DNA of 33,102 nucleotides from Acinetobacter pragensis (GTDB taxonomy: Bacteria > Pseudomonadota > Gammaproteobacteria > Pseudomonadales > Moraxellaceae), in assembly GCF_001605895.1 (NCBI RefSeq), contig NZ_LUAW01000071.1, positions 18 to 33,119 on the forward strand, read 5' to 3'. Of the stretch, positions 17,468 to 26,239 are shown in pieces. Positions within the stretch are counted from its first letter, which is position 1. Each line of letters begins with the position of its first letter. Below the pieces are notes generated by a model, which worked only from the letters and a program-made list of their open reading frames with translations, did no database searches and had not been told where the DNA came from. The position numbers and the translations under genes were made by a program.

Positions 17468-18502
17468 CTAAGGCTTGGATTTTAATTGCTTCTTGCGCTG
17501 CATTAAGGTCTGGCCCGTCGATGCTTTATATGCCCGCGTCAATGCAGACTGGTCTGAATAGCCCAGCTGCTGCGCAATTCCGCTCAAAGATGCGCCCTGC
17601 TGCAGCAAATGTTCACAGCGTTTCATCCGCTCCATCTCCAGCACTTGCTTAAAGGAACTGCCCTGTTCCTGCAGCTGGCGCTGCAAGGTGCGGACAGATA
17701 AATGCAGTTCATCCGCCATAATTTCTATTTTTGGCGCTTGGGCATTTAAACGCAGATATTCTGCGACATGCAGGTGAATTTGCTGCGCCGCATGTTCAAA
17801 ACGCGGCTTAGATGCAATCGCGTCTTCCGCCTGCTTTAACAGCAGCTGCATCAGCGAAGGGTCAGCTAATTCAGATTTCAAATCCAAACTGTCCGAACTG
17901 ATGACAAACGAATACTGCGCATGTCCGAACTCTACCGCGCAGCCGAAAAATTTTTCATAATGGTAGCGCGCCATCTGAGGCGTATGGGCAAACTGAATCC
18001 GCAGCAGCTGCAGTGAGGCTGGAAAAATCTGTTTGGCTAAATGCGCCATGCAGGCGGATGTCAATTCATTGACCAGCGCATATTTTTCATCGTGCAGCGG
18101 CCAAGACAAATAAATTTCCTTGCCTTGATGGCTCATATGCATCGGCGTGATTTCTGCGCCGTCTATCACCAGCCGGCTGAAGCGTATAATGTACCGCAGC
18201 GCATCCGCAACACTGTCACTGCGGCTGGCCATATAGCCCAGCACGCCAAAGTGCTCTGCGCGGATAAACTTCGCCATTTCAAAAATCAACTGGGGGCAGT
18301 CTAAATCTTGACGGGTGTATTCCATGACTGCCGCAAAAAAAGCATACGGCGACTGTGAGTCAATCGGTAAAGACAGCACATGCTCCAGCTGCTGCTGATA
18401 AGCGGCCAAATACGGCAGCTGATGCCAATCGAGCTGGCGTTCACTTAAATACATGTTCCACAATTGGAAATATCCGTTCGGGATATGCAGCCCCTGCATC
18501 AT
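17468..18502 (-). CDS. AraC-family transcriptional regulator
   Basis: A 344-residue DNA-binding regulator. Residues about 15-200 look like the arabinose-binding-like N-terminal domain of the OruR/ArgR-type AraC subgroup (PF12625-like). Residues about 245-340 are a double helix-turn-helix, with LSVRTLQRQLQEQGSSFKQV and GYSDQSALTRAYKASTG. Two ATGs occur in tandem; GAGG sits 6 bases before the second (18499), which may be the true start. The gene is divergent from the ferritin-like hydrolase gene with a 151-base gap holding a good promoter and an inverted repeat. It therefore probably controls itself and that neighbour. The ligand is unknown; lipids or fatty compounds are possible from the context. 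Confidence 0.88.
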   Translation of the reverse strand: MMQGLHIPNGYFQLWNMYLSERQLDWHQLPYLAAYQQQLEHVLSLPIDSQSPYAFFAAVMEYTRQDLDCPQLIFEMAKFIRAEHFGVLGYMASRSDSVADALRYIIRFSRLVIDGAEITPMHMSHQGKEIYLSWPLHDEKYALVNELTSACMAHLAKQIFPASLQLLRIQFAHTPQMARYHYEKFFGCAVEFGHAQYSFVISSDSLDLKSELADPSLMQLLLKQAEDAIASKPRFEHAAQQIHLHVAEYLRLNAQAPKIEIMADELHLSVRTLQRQLQEQGSSFKQVLEMERMKRCEHLLQQGASLSGIAQQLGYSDQSALTRAYKASTGQTLMQRKKQLKSKP

Positions 18503-18533
18503 GCACCTCTTTCTTGTTGTTTTAAGCCTGTAA

Positions 18534-18596
18534 TTTTGACATGAAGGATTTTCACCTTGGCGTTAAATGTATAAAAAATGGCAATAACTGTCAAAA
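18534..18596. promoter_or_regulatory. araC-like gene promoter and paired operator candidates
   Basis: On the minus strand TTGACA, a 17-base spacer and TACATT (18566-18594) form a strong promoter for the AraC gene. TTTTGACA at 18534-18541 and TGTCAAAA at 18589-18596 are perfect 8-base inverted repeats. The second covers the -35 box. They are candidates for autoregulation or for binding by the divergent regulator. Confidence 0.6.
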
Positions 18597-18653
18597 CATT
18601 TGCTGAAATCTTCGACATACTGCAATCATCACAGGCAATTGAAGTAAAACAAA

Positions 18654-19532
18654 ATGAATGCCCTTGTCCAATATCCGCAAGCCATACCGGTCGTCCGTAC
18701 CCAGCTCAATTTCAAGCTGGATGAAGCGCCTAAATTCTGGTTTGGCGGCGATCCCTATATCACCCGCATGTTTGATGCCTTAAGCCTGACATTTCCAGAT
18801 GGAGAGCGCTATTTTATTGAATCTGTACGCTTATTCCGCGATCAAATTACAGATTCAGACCTGCAGCACCGTGTAGCGGACTTTATCCGTCAGGAAGCCC
18901 AGCATGGTATCGCGCATGACAAAATGAATCAGGTGATGAAAGATCAGGGCATGCCCGTTGATCAGTTCATTTCACGCTTAAACAAAATTTTTAAATTTGA
19001 ACTGAAAAACCGCTCTGCGCAATACAATATTGCAATGACTGCGGCGGCGGAGCATTTAACGGCGCTGATGGCTGAAACCTTCTTTGGCACGCAGGATACC
19101 TTAAAACAGGCCCATCCTTATGTCCGCGCCTTATTCGCCTGGCATGCCATTGAAGAGATGGAACACCGCGATGTTGCCTTTGACGTAATGAAGCAGGTCG
19201 GCAATGTGCCTGAGTTTACACGGCGCGGCGCATTAGTCATGACAACCGCCTTAATGTTTGGATTTACCCTTTACCGCACCAACATTATGCTGAAATATGA
19301 TGGATTCAGCATGCGGGAGCGTCTGCAAATGAATATTAAAGGCCTGCCATGGTTCTTTGGCAAAAAAGGCACGCTGACCAAAATGAGCAAGCAGTACCGT
19401 GACTGGTTTAAAAAGGATTTCCATCCGAATCAGCACCCAGTCATTGCGCAGTATGATGTTTGGGTAAATACGCTGGCAGAGACCGGCGATCCGATTTTAG
19501 CCGGTGAAGCCTTTTGGCAAGCGGCCAAATAG
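18654..19532 (+). CDS. Predicted metal-dependent hydrolase, ferritin-like (PF10118 type)
   Basis: The 292-residue protein resembles the COG3687 predicted metal-dependent hydrolase family. Metal ligands are suggested by repeated Glu/His motifs on helices: EAQH (Glu81, His84), AAEH (Glu133, His134) and WHAIEEMEH (Glu167, Glu168, His171). This is the pattern of a di-iron ferritin-like bundle. The reaction is not established for the family. A hydrophobic segment near 195-215 may touch a membrane. The divergent AraC regulator is the likely controller. The gene converges on the DUF2804 gene, with a shared hairpin between them. Confidence 0.8.
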   Translation: MNALVQYPQAIPVVRTQLNFKLDEAPKFWFGGDPYITRMFDALSLTFPDGERYFIESVRLFRDQITDSDLQHRVADFIRQEAQHGIAHDKMNQVMKDQGMPVDQFISRLNKIFKFELKNRSAQYNIAMTAAAEHLTALMAETFFGTQDTLKQAHPYVRALFAWHAIEEMEHRDVAFDVMKQVGNVPEFTRRGALVMTTALMFGFTLYRTNIMLKYDGFSMRERLQMNIKGLPWFFGKKGTLTKMSKQYRDWFKKDFHPNQHPVIAQYDVWVNTLAETGDPILAGEAFWQAAK

Positions 19533-19547
19533 CAGGCGGCGACATCT

Positions 19548-19588
19548 GAAAAAAGAAAAATTCCGCCATAAAGCCAAAATTTCTGGCG
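19548..19588 (-). terminator. Terminator of the DUF2804 gene
   Basis: On the minus strand CGCCA and TGGCG, extended by AAA/TTT past one mismatch, form a stem with a 7-nt loop. A T-rich tail follows (A-rich at 19550-19560 on the plus strand). It starts 2 bases after the stop at 19590. Confidence 0.65.
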
Positions 19589-19589
19589 C

Positions 19590-20582
19590 TTACCATTTGG
19601 CATAATGCTGTTCCAATAGGCCATATTCATTCAGCAGAATAATTTCTTTGCCGTCCTGCTGAATGGTTCCGCTGATCTTGGCTTGCCACTGACTGAACTG
19701 ACTGCCGACCAATCTTAAGTTCAGGTTTTCATAGCGGCGCCAGCCTGTGCTGACCATTAAATTCAGCCGGTTATCCAAAGAGCGGATTGTCCACTGCTGT
19801 TGATTTTCCTGCAGAAACAGTACATCTTCCATCGGGTAGAGTACGCCATTGACCCACAGGCAATTTTCATTGCCGAAGCTTTCATTCACGCCAGAGGCCA
19901 AATTCAAACCGACCCGGTTATTTTCGGTATCCCAAAAATTGCAGGACAGCCAAAACCATGCGGTTTCCGGACGCAGGAAACCGCAAGTATCATCCAATGA
20001 GGCAAAAGTGCGCTCATTGAATTGAATCATGCCGCCCCGCTTATTTTTAAAGAATCCTTCACAACCCAATGTCGTCAGCTTTTGCGTATAAGTCCAGCCA
20101 TTAATGCCTGTGGGGCTGCACATGCTCAGCGGATCGGTGCCTGCACAGAAAATACGGGCGCTGAGCTGCAGTTCTCCATGTTTCGTGACCTGAACGTACC
20201 GGACCCCATTGGCATGCTGAATATCAATCTGCACACCGGACTTCATAAAATGGCTTTGGTTATATAAGGGCTGTTCATCCAGAACCGTATTCACCGCCAG
20301 CATATTAATGGCATTCCACTCGGTCACTTCATTGTGCATATGGTCATACACATAGACAAAAGCATGCCCTGCCCATGCAATATCCGCAATGGCCAAGCCA
20401 ATGGTGTAGTGTTCATGCTGAATACAGCAGAATTTGAATTTTTTATACTTTAATTTTTTCCGCCAGCCCTCCAGTACTTTGCCGTAGGGAGTTTTATACA
20501 CATACTGATTCAAGTTAATCTGCTGCGGCAAAGCGCTGAAACGGCCGTAATTTGGCTGTCCATTCGGCTGTATTAAATCCAT
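19590..20582 (-). CDS. DUF2804-family protein
   Basis: A 330-residue protein that I place in the DUF2804 family from its pattern: conserved GWRKKLKYKKFKFCCI near the N-terminus, LRPETAWFWLS, and GVNESFGNENCLWVNG. No signal peptide or membrane segment is seen. The alternating strand pattern and many Trp, Tyr and Asn residues suggest a beta-rich, lipocalin- or AttH-like fold, which could bind lipid. Function is unknown. The start ATG lacks a strong ribosome site. The 193-base gap upstream is very AT-rich and contains the hairpin TGCCTA / TAGGCA (20632-20650). Confidence 0.75.
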   Translation of the reverse strand: MDLIQPNGQPNYGRFSALPQQINLNQYVYKTPYGKVLEGWRKKLKYKKFKFCCIQHEHYTIGLAIADIAWAGHAFVYVYDHMHNEVTEWNAINMLAVNTVLDEQPLYNQSHFMKSGVQIDIQHANGVRYVQVTKHGELQLSARIFCAGTDPLSMCSPTGINGWTYTQKLTTLGCEGFFKNKRGGMIQFNERTFASLDDTCGFLRPETAWFWLSCNFWDTENNRVGLNLASGVNESFGNENCLWVNGVLYPMEDVLFLQENQQQWTIRSLDNRLNLMVSTGWRRYENLNLRLVGSQFSQWQAKISGTIQQDGKEIILLNEYGLLEQHYAKW

Positions 20583-20751
20583 TTATTCTTATCCGTGGAA
20601 TAAATTTATCTGAAAATCCTTATACTTATTATGCCTATAATTTTTAGGCAGAACAGTTCCATACATCTAATTTGTATAAAAAACCACACAATATTGTACT
20701 GCACGCCATCAAAACACAACATATTTAAATGCCATGATGATTCAGCCAGCG

Positions 20752-20775
20752 GTCTTTAGGCCTCTAGGCAAAGAC
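20752..20775 (-). terminator. Hairpin directly after the DUF1543 gene
   Basis: GTCTTT / AAAGAC with inner GCC / GGC and loop TCTA starts one base past the stop. It lacks a T run on the minus strand, so it may stabilise the RNA rather than terminate. Confidence 0.4.
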
Positions 20776-21300
20776 TCATTCAGCAATGGTTAAGTAAGTA
20801 TTTTCCCATTGATTTTCAGCAAAGCCTCCCTCAACCAGCTGAATATAGCGGCCATGCACAAGGTCAACTGCAATGCAGTCATCGACATCCAATACACGGT
20901 CTGTATGCTGTTTCTGCCAATGCGCGGCAAAATGCTTTTTGCCTTTTTCTTTGGCTACGATATGATTCTGCGCCACCACCAGTACATAACGGTGCAGCTC
21001 ACCGAACTCGCTGGCGTCATAGCCGCCTAAGTTGATCAGCCACAGCCGCACATCCGCCTGATTAGGCTGTGCATCAATCAATTGAACTTGGTAGCTGTTG
21101 CCTTCAAATTCTACGCCATTGATCTGCGCCCAAGCATCAATATGCAGGCCTTTCTGTTCACCGAACCATGCATTTTTCAGTTGCGGATAAATCTCTTGCA
21201 ATGAATCGCCTACCGCTAAAACCACATCATGGACTTCAGTATTTGCGCGCGCATGGCGGCCGCCAAGCATAACAATAAATAAACTAGACAAACTTTTCAC
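20776..21300 (-). CDS. DUF1543-family protein
   Basis: The 174-residue product matches the DUF1543 pattern: MLGGRHARANTEVHDVVLAVG near the N-terminus, then YPQLKNAWFG and LHIDAW. The repeat halves of this family are small alpha/beta units of unknown function. The start is GTG at 21300, preceded at 5 bases by GAGG. That GAGG overlaps the stop codon of the upstream protease gene, so translation is probably coupled. No signal peptide is convincing. The gene ends at a hairpin. A joint role with the CPBP membrane protease is inferred only from the 7-base gap. Confidence 0.78.
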   Translation of the reverse strand: MKSLSSLFIVMLGGRHARANTEVHDVVLAVGDSLQEIYPQLKNAWFGEQKGLHIDAWAQINGVEFEGNSYQVQLIDAQPNQADVRLWLINLGGYDASEFGELHRYVLVVAQNHIVAKEKGKKHFAAHWQKQHTDRVLDVDDCIAVDLVHGRYIQLVEGGFAENQWENTYLTIAE

Positions 21301-21307
21301 CCAAACC

Positions 21308-22033
21308 TCAGGCGCCGATATAGGGCTGAAGTATTTTTAATAAAATTACGCCGCCCAATGATAGTACAGCATTGTTTACAAAGTGAATCAGCAATACATG
21401 CCAGATATTGCGCGTCCATAAATAAATCAGGTTCAAGAACAGTCCCGCCGCCATAAAGCTGACCGTTGCAATCAGATTGCCGTCAAAATTATAAAAATGA
21501 ATGAGGCCAAATACAATCGAGTTCAGCAGCAGCAGGACAACACGCCAAAGCCACGGCGCAACAAAAAGTTTTTGCAGCAAGGTATAGCGGAAAACAATAT
21601 CTTCCAGCAGCGCTGTAAATAAAGGCCCAAAACTGATGATCAGCAGGCTGATAAAAGCAATGCTGTTTGGATCAATCTGATGTTCGGTTTCTATGCTCTG
21701 ACCCGCAGGCAAAACACTGCGGGTCAGCGAAATGATGATTTGCAGCAATACGGCGCCTGCAACAACCAGCAGGCTTGAACGCCAAAAGGCTTGCTTATAC
21801 TTTTGCCAATGCTCAGCCAGCATCGTTTTATACAGCCAGCAGACCATTGCGAAAAGCATTCCGCGTAAAACCGTATCAGCAAATGCCGCATTCACGGACA
21901 CACCAAAGACATATCCCAGCACCAATCCATTCAGCAAAATAAGCGGGATAATGCAAATGGCAAAGGTGTCACGCCATTGCCATAAAATCTGATTGGGAAA
22001 CTGCTCAGCGCGAACCAATTGAGTAAATATCAT
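21308..22033 (-). CDS. CPBP-family intramembrane metalloprotease
   Basis: A 241-residue membrane protein with about 7 hydrophobic segments. The CPBP (Rce1-like, ABI) motifs are present: motif 1 as EDIVFR (Glu144, Asp145, Arg149), motif 2 as FGLIH (Phe175 to His179), and motif 3 as HFVNN (His217 to Asn221). Motif 1 is normally EExxxR; here the second Glu is Asp, a conservative change. The family includes prenyl-protein proteases and bacteriocin self-immunity proteins, so the substrate cannot be told. It is first in a two-gene unit with the DUF1543 gene. Confidence 0.85.
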   Translation of the reverse strand: MIFTQLVRAEQFPNQILWQWRDTFAICIIPLILLNGLVLGYVFGVSVNAAFADTVLRGMLFAMVCWLYKTMLAEHWQKYKQAFWRSSLLVVAGAVLLQIIISLTRSVLPAGQSIETEHQIDPNSIAFISLLIISFGPLFTALLEDIVFRYTLLQKLFVAPWLWRVVLLLLNSIVFGLIHFYNFDGNLIATVSFMAAGLFLNLIYLWTRNIWHVLLIHFVNNAVLSLGGVILLKILQPYIGA

Positions 22034-22144
22034 TGTTATTGTGTCTTTCTAAAGCCGTAAAATTTCAGCCATATTGTGATTTGCTTCACTTTTTTGTTCT
22101 GCATGTTTTTTGTAGATCTTTTCCTCAAAGAAATGCATACCCAT

Positions 22145-22181
22145 AAAAAATCGCGCGGAATGGCTTCTGCGCGATTTTTTT
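22145..22181 (-). terminator. Terminator of trpF-trpB
   Basis: AAAAAATCGCGC / GCGCGATTTTTT forms a 12-bp stem with a 12-nt loop. A/T runs on both sides let it act in both directions, serving the trpB end. The rest of the 219-base gap 22034-22252 holds no gene. Confidence 0.85.
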
Positions 22182-22198
22182 AAATCATCCCTTGCGGA

Positions 22199-22250
22199 TT
22201 CAGAATACATTCTGAAGTCCTCCCCTTTAACAAAGGAGGGGCTGGGGATA
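22199..22250. repeat. Short palindrome plus G/C-rich repeat-like segment after trpB
   Basis: TTCAGAAT / ATTCTGAA (22199-22216) is a perfect 8-bp palindrome with a 2-base spacer. It is followed by CTCCCCTTT, a short spacer and AAAGGAGGGG. This pattern looks like a dispersed intergenic repeat, but only one copy is in the window. Confidence 0.35.
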
Positions 22251-22252
22251 TT

Positions 22253-23494
22253 TTACATCTCTACCATTTCAACGCCGTCAATGCGGGCAACCGTCATCAA
22301 ATCTTTATCGCCGCGGCCTGAAACCGTCGCAATAATGATCTGGTCTTTGTCCATGGTCGGTGCAAGTTTCGTCACATACGCCATGGCGTGTGAGCTTTCA
22401 AGCGCCGGAATAATGCCTTCAATTTGGGTTAAATCACGGAAGCCTTGCAATGCTTCCTGATCATTAATAGGCACATAGTTCACACGGTGCATATCTTTTA
22501 AGAAGCTGTGTTCAGGACCGACGCCCGGATAATCCAGACCTGCAGAAATTGAATGGGTTTCAATAATTTGGCCCTGTTCATCCGACATCAGGTAAGTACG
22601 GTTGCCGTGCAGTACCCCGACATGGCCGGCATTTAAAGGCGCTGAGTGCTTGCCTGTTTCAATGCCGTAGCCTGCCGCCTCTACACCGTACATCTGTACA
22701 GACTCATCATTTAGGAATGGGTAAAACAAGCCCATTGCATTCGAACCGCCGCCGACACAGGCCACCAATGCATCCGGCAGACGGCCTGCCTGTTCTTGAA
22801 TCTGCTTGCGCGCTTCACGGCCAATGATGGATTGGAAATCACGTACCAATTGCGGATAAGGATGCGGTCCAGCCACAGTTCCAATCACGTAATAAGTTGA
22901 GTCCACATTGGTTACCCAGTCACGCATCGCTTCGTTCATGGCATCTTTCAATGTTTTTGAACCGCTTTCTACTGGCACAACTGTAGCGCCAAGCAGACGC
23001 ATGCGGTATACATTCATGGCTTGACGTTTTACGTCTTCAGCGCCCATGAATACTACACATTCAAGACCTAAACGGGCTGCGATGGTTGCTGTCGCTACAC
23101 CGTGCTGGCCTGCGCCAGTTTCTGCAATAATGCGTTTTTTGCCTGAAAGTTTAGCCAGCAGCGCCTGGCCGATGGTGTTATTCACTTTATGTGAGCCGGT
23201 ATGGTTCAGGTCTTCACGTTTTAAATAAATTTGCGCGCCGCCTAACTCTTTGGACCATCGCTCTGCATGATAAAGTGGACTCGGACGACCAACATAGTAA
23301 GCGAGGTCACGGTCGAACTCAGCTAAAAACTGTGCATCATCTTTCATGCGGAAATAGAGCTTTTCTAAGTCTTCTAAAGCCGCCATCAGCGTTTCTGATA
23401 CAAAACGTCCGCCATGAATACCGAAGTGCCCGCGTTCATCGGGAAATTGGGTATAGTCTACTTGGCTGTTCTGATTAACATTTTGCTGATCCAC
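22253..23494 (-). CDS. trpB: Tryptophan synthase beta chain
   Basis: TrpB joins indole and serine to tryptophan with pyridoxal phosphate. I place the start at GTG 23494: it follows an AAGGAG ribosome site by 6 bases, inside the end of trpF. The longer frame to a TTG at 23521 has no such site. This gives 413 residues. The PLP lysine is Lys103 in [22 protein letters not shown] holds the catalytic Glu, and GGGSNAMG binds the PLP phosphate. The gene overlaps trpF by 20 bases, so the two are probably coupled. The operon ends at the 22145-22181 hairpin. Confidence 0.97.
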   Translation of the reverse strand: MDQQNVNQNSQVDYTQFPDERGHFGIHGGRFVSETLMAALEDLEKLYFRMKDDAQFLAEFDRDLAYYVGRPSPLYHAERWSKELGGAQIYLKREDLNHTGSHKVNNTIGQALLAKLSGKKRIIAETGAGQHGVATATIAARLGLECVVFMGAEDVKRQAMNVYRMRLLGATVVPVESGSKTLKDAMNEAMRDWVTNVDSTYYVIGTVAGPHPYPQLVRDFQSIIGREARKQIQEQAGRLPDALVACVGGGSNAMGLFYPFLNDESVQMYGVEAAGYGIETGKHSAPLNAGHVGVLHGNRTYLMSDEQGQIIETHSISAGLDYPGVGPEHSFLKDMHRVNYVPINDQEALQGFRDLTQIEGIIPALESSHAMAYVTKLAPTMDKDQIIIATVSGRGDKDLMTVARIDGVEMVEM

Positions 23495-24119
23495 GTTGGA
23501 CTCCTTGCATAAACTGTTCAATGAGTTGTTGGTCTTTGATACCTTTTGCGGACTCTACGCCTCCGCTGACATCGACTGCATAAGCATTGGTCGTCTTTAT
23601 AGCGTCTTCAATATTTTCAGGCTTTAAGCCGCCTGCCAAAATTAAAGGAATATCAAGTTTGGGGAAGGCTGACCAGTCAAAACTGTACCCTGTTCCGCCT
23701 TTAAGTTCCGGATGCCAAGCATCCAAAAGGACTGCGCTCGCCCCTGCCTGCTGGAATTGCCGAATCACTGCCGTCACATCCATTTCAGGTTTAACCTGTA
23801 TGGCCCTATACCAGCGCCGTCCAGCTTGCGCCGCGATTTGCTGGCACTGCTGCGGGGTTTCATCGCCATGAAACTGCAGAATATCGACAGGCGCCTGTTT
23901 TAAAATCTGAATAATGTCATCCGCCGATGCATTGACAAACAGCCCGACCGTTTGCACATAGGCCGGCACATGCCGAATTAATTCTTTTGCCTGCTCTGGA
24001 GTCACGCTGCGCGGGCTGGGCGGGAAAAATACAAATCCGATTGCATCGGCCCCAGCGTCAACAACAGACTGAATATCTTGAATACGTGTGATTCCGCAAA
24101 TTTTGGCACGGGTTCGCAT
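23475..24119 (-). CDS. trpF: Phosphoribosylanthranilate isomerase
   Basis: TrpF isomerises phosphoribosylanthranilate to CdRP, the third step of the tryptophan branch. The 214-residue TIM barrel starts with AKICGITR (Cys8 in the catalytic position). It also has [34 protein letters not shown] and [11 protein letters not shown], with the catalytic Asp in [10 protein letters not shown]. All are intact. The gene heads the trpF-trpB operon. The 160 bases upstream contain a TACAAT box but no clear -35. Confidence 0.96.
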   Translation of the reverse strand: MRTRAKICGITRIQDIQSVVDAGADAIGFVFFPPSPRSVTPEQAKELIRHVPAYVQTVGLFVNASADDIIQILKQAPVDILQFHGDETPQQCQQIAAQAGRRWYRAIQVKPEMDVTAVIRQFQQAGASAVLLDAWHPELKGGTGYSFDWSAFPKLDIPLILAGGLKPENIEDAIKTTNAYAVDVSGGVESAKGIKDQQLIEQFMQGVQRGSAKC

Positions 24120-24236
24120 ATTATTCTGGCTCTAGCTCCGCCCGATTCATAGCCTATCTATAAATACAAGGGCGAATCATTGTAATGCAATTTTCATGCA
24201 TTGCGTGCATTTTCAGCATCTTTCCACCAAGAAAAC

Positions 24237-24264
24237 AAAAAGCCCTGAATGTTCAGGGCTTTTT
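24237..24264 (-). terminator. Terminator of the left btuB gene
   Basis: AAAAAGCCCTGA / TCAGGGCTTTTT is a perfect 12-bp stem with a 4-nt loop, 15 bases after the stop. Confidence 0.92.
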
Positions 24265-24279
24265 GCAAACGCTCAGCGA

Positions 24280-26097
24280 TTACTTCATTGCGTAACGCAG
24301 TGTCAGCCATGCTGTGCGGCCATCTTGGCGGTAATAATAGTCACTCCAAGAGTCATACACGGTGAAATATTCTTTATCAAACATATTGGCTAATTTTGCC
24401 TGCACAGACAGTTCTGGTGTTGCCTGATAGGTTAAACGGACATCTGCAGTTGCAAAACCGCCTAAAGCATCGGTATTGGCAGCATCTGTATAACGCTGGT
24501 CTTCTGCATGCACAGAACCACCCAGCGTCCATTTATCCATTGTATAGTCAGCAGAAAGGTTCAGTAATTGCCCTGCGCGGCCAGCAATTTGATTCCCTTT
24601 GGTTGTGCCGGAATTATATTCAGGCTGCTGATAGGTATAGTTCACGTTCCATGTAAAATTTGTCAGGCTTTGGCCAAATTCTGCTTCAACGCCTTTAATT
24701 TTGGCTTTGGCGATATTGGCGCCGCCTGAAATCATGTTGTCAATTTCATTATGGAATGCGGAAACAGACCAGTTCAGCCACTGCGAACCTTTGAAGCCAA
24801 TTTCATAGTTTTCAGATTCTTCCGGTACCAGATTCGGATTTGACCAGCCAGGATAATACAAGTCATTAAACGTCGGCGAACGGAACGCAGTGCCATAAGA
24901 TGCATAAACACTGTAATCCTCATTAAAGCTGTAGCCGACCGCGGCATTGCCGGTCGTATGATCACCAAATTGCTCATTATCGTCTAGGCGAATGGCGCCT
25001 TGAACATTGACTTTGCCGAACTCACCCAGATACTGCGCATAATAGCCCAGATTATTACGCTCTTTTTCATCATAATTTGTCGTGCTGTCAACTTGATCAT
25101 TCAAGTAATCTACACCCACCAGCAAGCTATGCTTCAGGCTGAATTGGATTGTGTTCAGCCAGCTGACTGTATCTTTAGCCGTATCAAAAACACCTGTTGA
25201 TTTGTCTGCACTAAACGTTTCATATTTATCTTCAGAACGGCCAAATTTAATTTGCGTTTTCCAAAGGTCAACCGGCGAATAGGTCAGGCCAATGCCATAA
25301 ACATTCTGTTCAACTTTATTGTACGGATTGATATTGTACGAACTGTCATAGTCAGTTTCGCCATTCACATGCAGTACGTTTACATCTACAGCCAGCTGAT
25401 CATTGAATTGATGGCCGGCCTTCAGTGACGCAGAATAATTTTCATAGCCGTCTTTATCCGTTTCAGTCGGCAAAGTTGTGACATCTAAGCCTTTTGTTTT
25501 CAGGCCAGCCAGACTCAGTGTTGCCCAAGAGTTGTCCTGACGGATATTCACGCCGGCATTGACATCATAAGTTTCATGAGAGCCATAAGTCACGGATGCG
25601 AATGGTTTTACGCCATTTTGCGAACCCTTGCGGGTGAAAATCTGAATCACGCCGCCAACAGCTTCTGAACCATAGAGGCTTGAACGCGGTCCTTTAACCA
25701 CTTCAACACGTTCAATTTGATCAATCGGCAAATGCTCAAAAGAAGTTTGACCCGACGTTGCTGACCCGAGTTTTTGACCATCGACCAATACCAAAACGGC
25801 AGTTGATCCAGTACCGCGGATAGAGATGCTGGTCGGCTGGCCTAAGCCGCCTGAATTGGTAAACGTTACGCCAGGAACCGTGCGAAGTAAATCCTGCAGT
25901 GTATTGAACTGTTTACGTTCAATTTCTTCGCGGTCAATTACCGTCACTGCCGCCAAAGTTTTTTGTGAGTCTTGCTCGACAAGATTGGCCACAGTATTGG
26001 TAATGACTGGAAGCTGATGAACGTCTTCTGCCATTGCAGCAGAAAGCGGTGATAAAACAAAAAAAGAGCCTAAAAAGGCCTTAGAAATAGAATGCAT
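24280..26097 (-). CDS. btuB: BtuB-like TonB-dependent corrinoid receptor (left copy)
   Basis: An outer-membrane receptor of 605 residues from the ATG at 26097. The open frame reaches 26193 but would disrupt the signal peptide and run into the riboswitch leader. Residues 1-23 form a signal peptide (ending AMA-ED), then a plug domain (about 40-160; SISIRGTGSTAVLVLVDG, VEVVKGPRSSLYGSEAVGGVIQI), then a 22-strand-type barrel. Conserved receptor motifs include YASYGTAFRSPTFNDLY and NPNLVPEESENYEIGFK. The last residue is Lys after RYAM, not the usual terminal Phe or Trp. A cobalamin riboswitch lies in its leader, which supports a corrinoid substrate. No BtuCDF genes are in the window. Confidence 0.9.
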   Translation of the reverse strand: MHSISKAFLGSFFVLSPLSAAMAEDVHQLPVITNTVANLVEQDSQKTLAAVTVIDREEIERKQFNTLQDLLRTVPGVTFTNSGGLGQPTSISIRGTGSTAVLVLVDGQKLGSATSGQTSFEHLPIDQIERVEVVKGPRSSLYGSEAVGGVIQIFTRKGSQNGVKPFASVTYGSHETYDVNAGVNIRQDNSWATLSLAGLKTKGLDVTTLPTETDKDGYENYSASLKAGHQFNDQLAVDVNVLHVNGETDYDSSYNINPYNKVEQNVYGIGLTYSPVDLWKTQIKFGRSEDKYETFSADKSTGVFDTAKDTVSWLNTIQFSLKHSLLVGVDYLNDQVDSTTNYDEKERNNLGYYAQYLGEFGKVNVQGAIRLDDNEQFGDHTTGNAAVGYSFNEDYSVYASYGTAFRSPTFNDLYYPGWSNPNLVPEESENYEIGFKGSQWLNWSVSAFHNEIDNMISGGANIAKAKIKGVEAEFGQSLTNFTWNVNYTYQQPEYNSGTTKGNQIAGRAGQLLNLSADYTMDKWTLGGSVHAEDQRYTDAANTDALGGFATADVRLTYQATPELSVQAKLANMFDKEYFTVYDSWSDYYYRQDGRTAWLTLRYAMK

Positions 26098-26239
26098 GCT
26101 GTATTCCCCGACCGCACCGCCCGTGCGAATAAAAAAGTGGATAACGCGAGGCGGATTCAGGGTGAGCAACTCTACGGCGCAAAGTAAAGCCATAGATATG
26201 CAATTCCGCTATAACGCCCGCCGCATTATGTGTAGGTTT

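Noticed and set aside
24154..24210. 18-codon minus-strand frame upstream of trpF as a trp leader peptide
   Set aside because: It has no Trp codon and no terminator/antiterminator pair follows, so attenuation is not supported.
26098..26193. Upstream extension of the left btuB
   Set aside because: It would destroy the signal peptide and read into the riboswitch leader.
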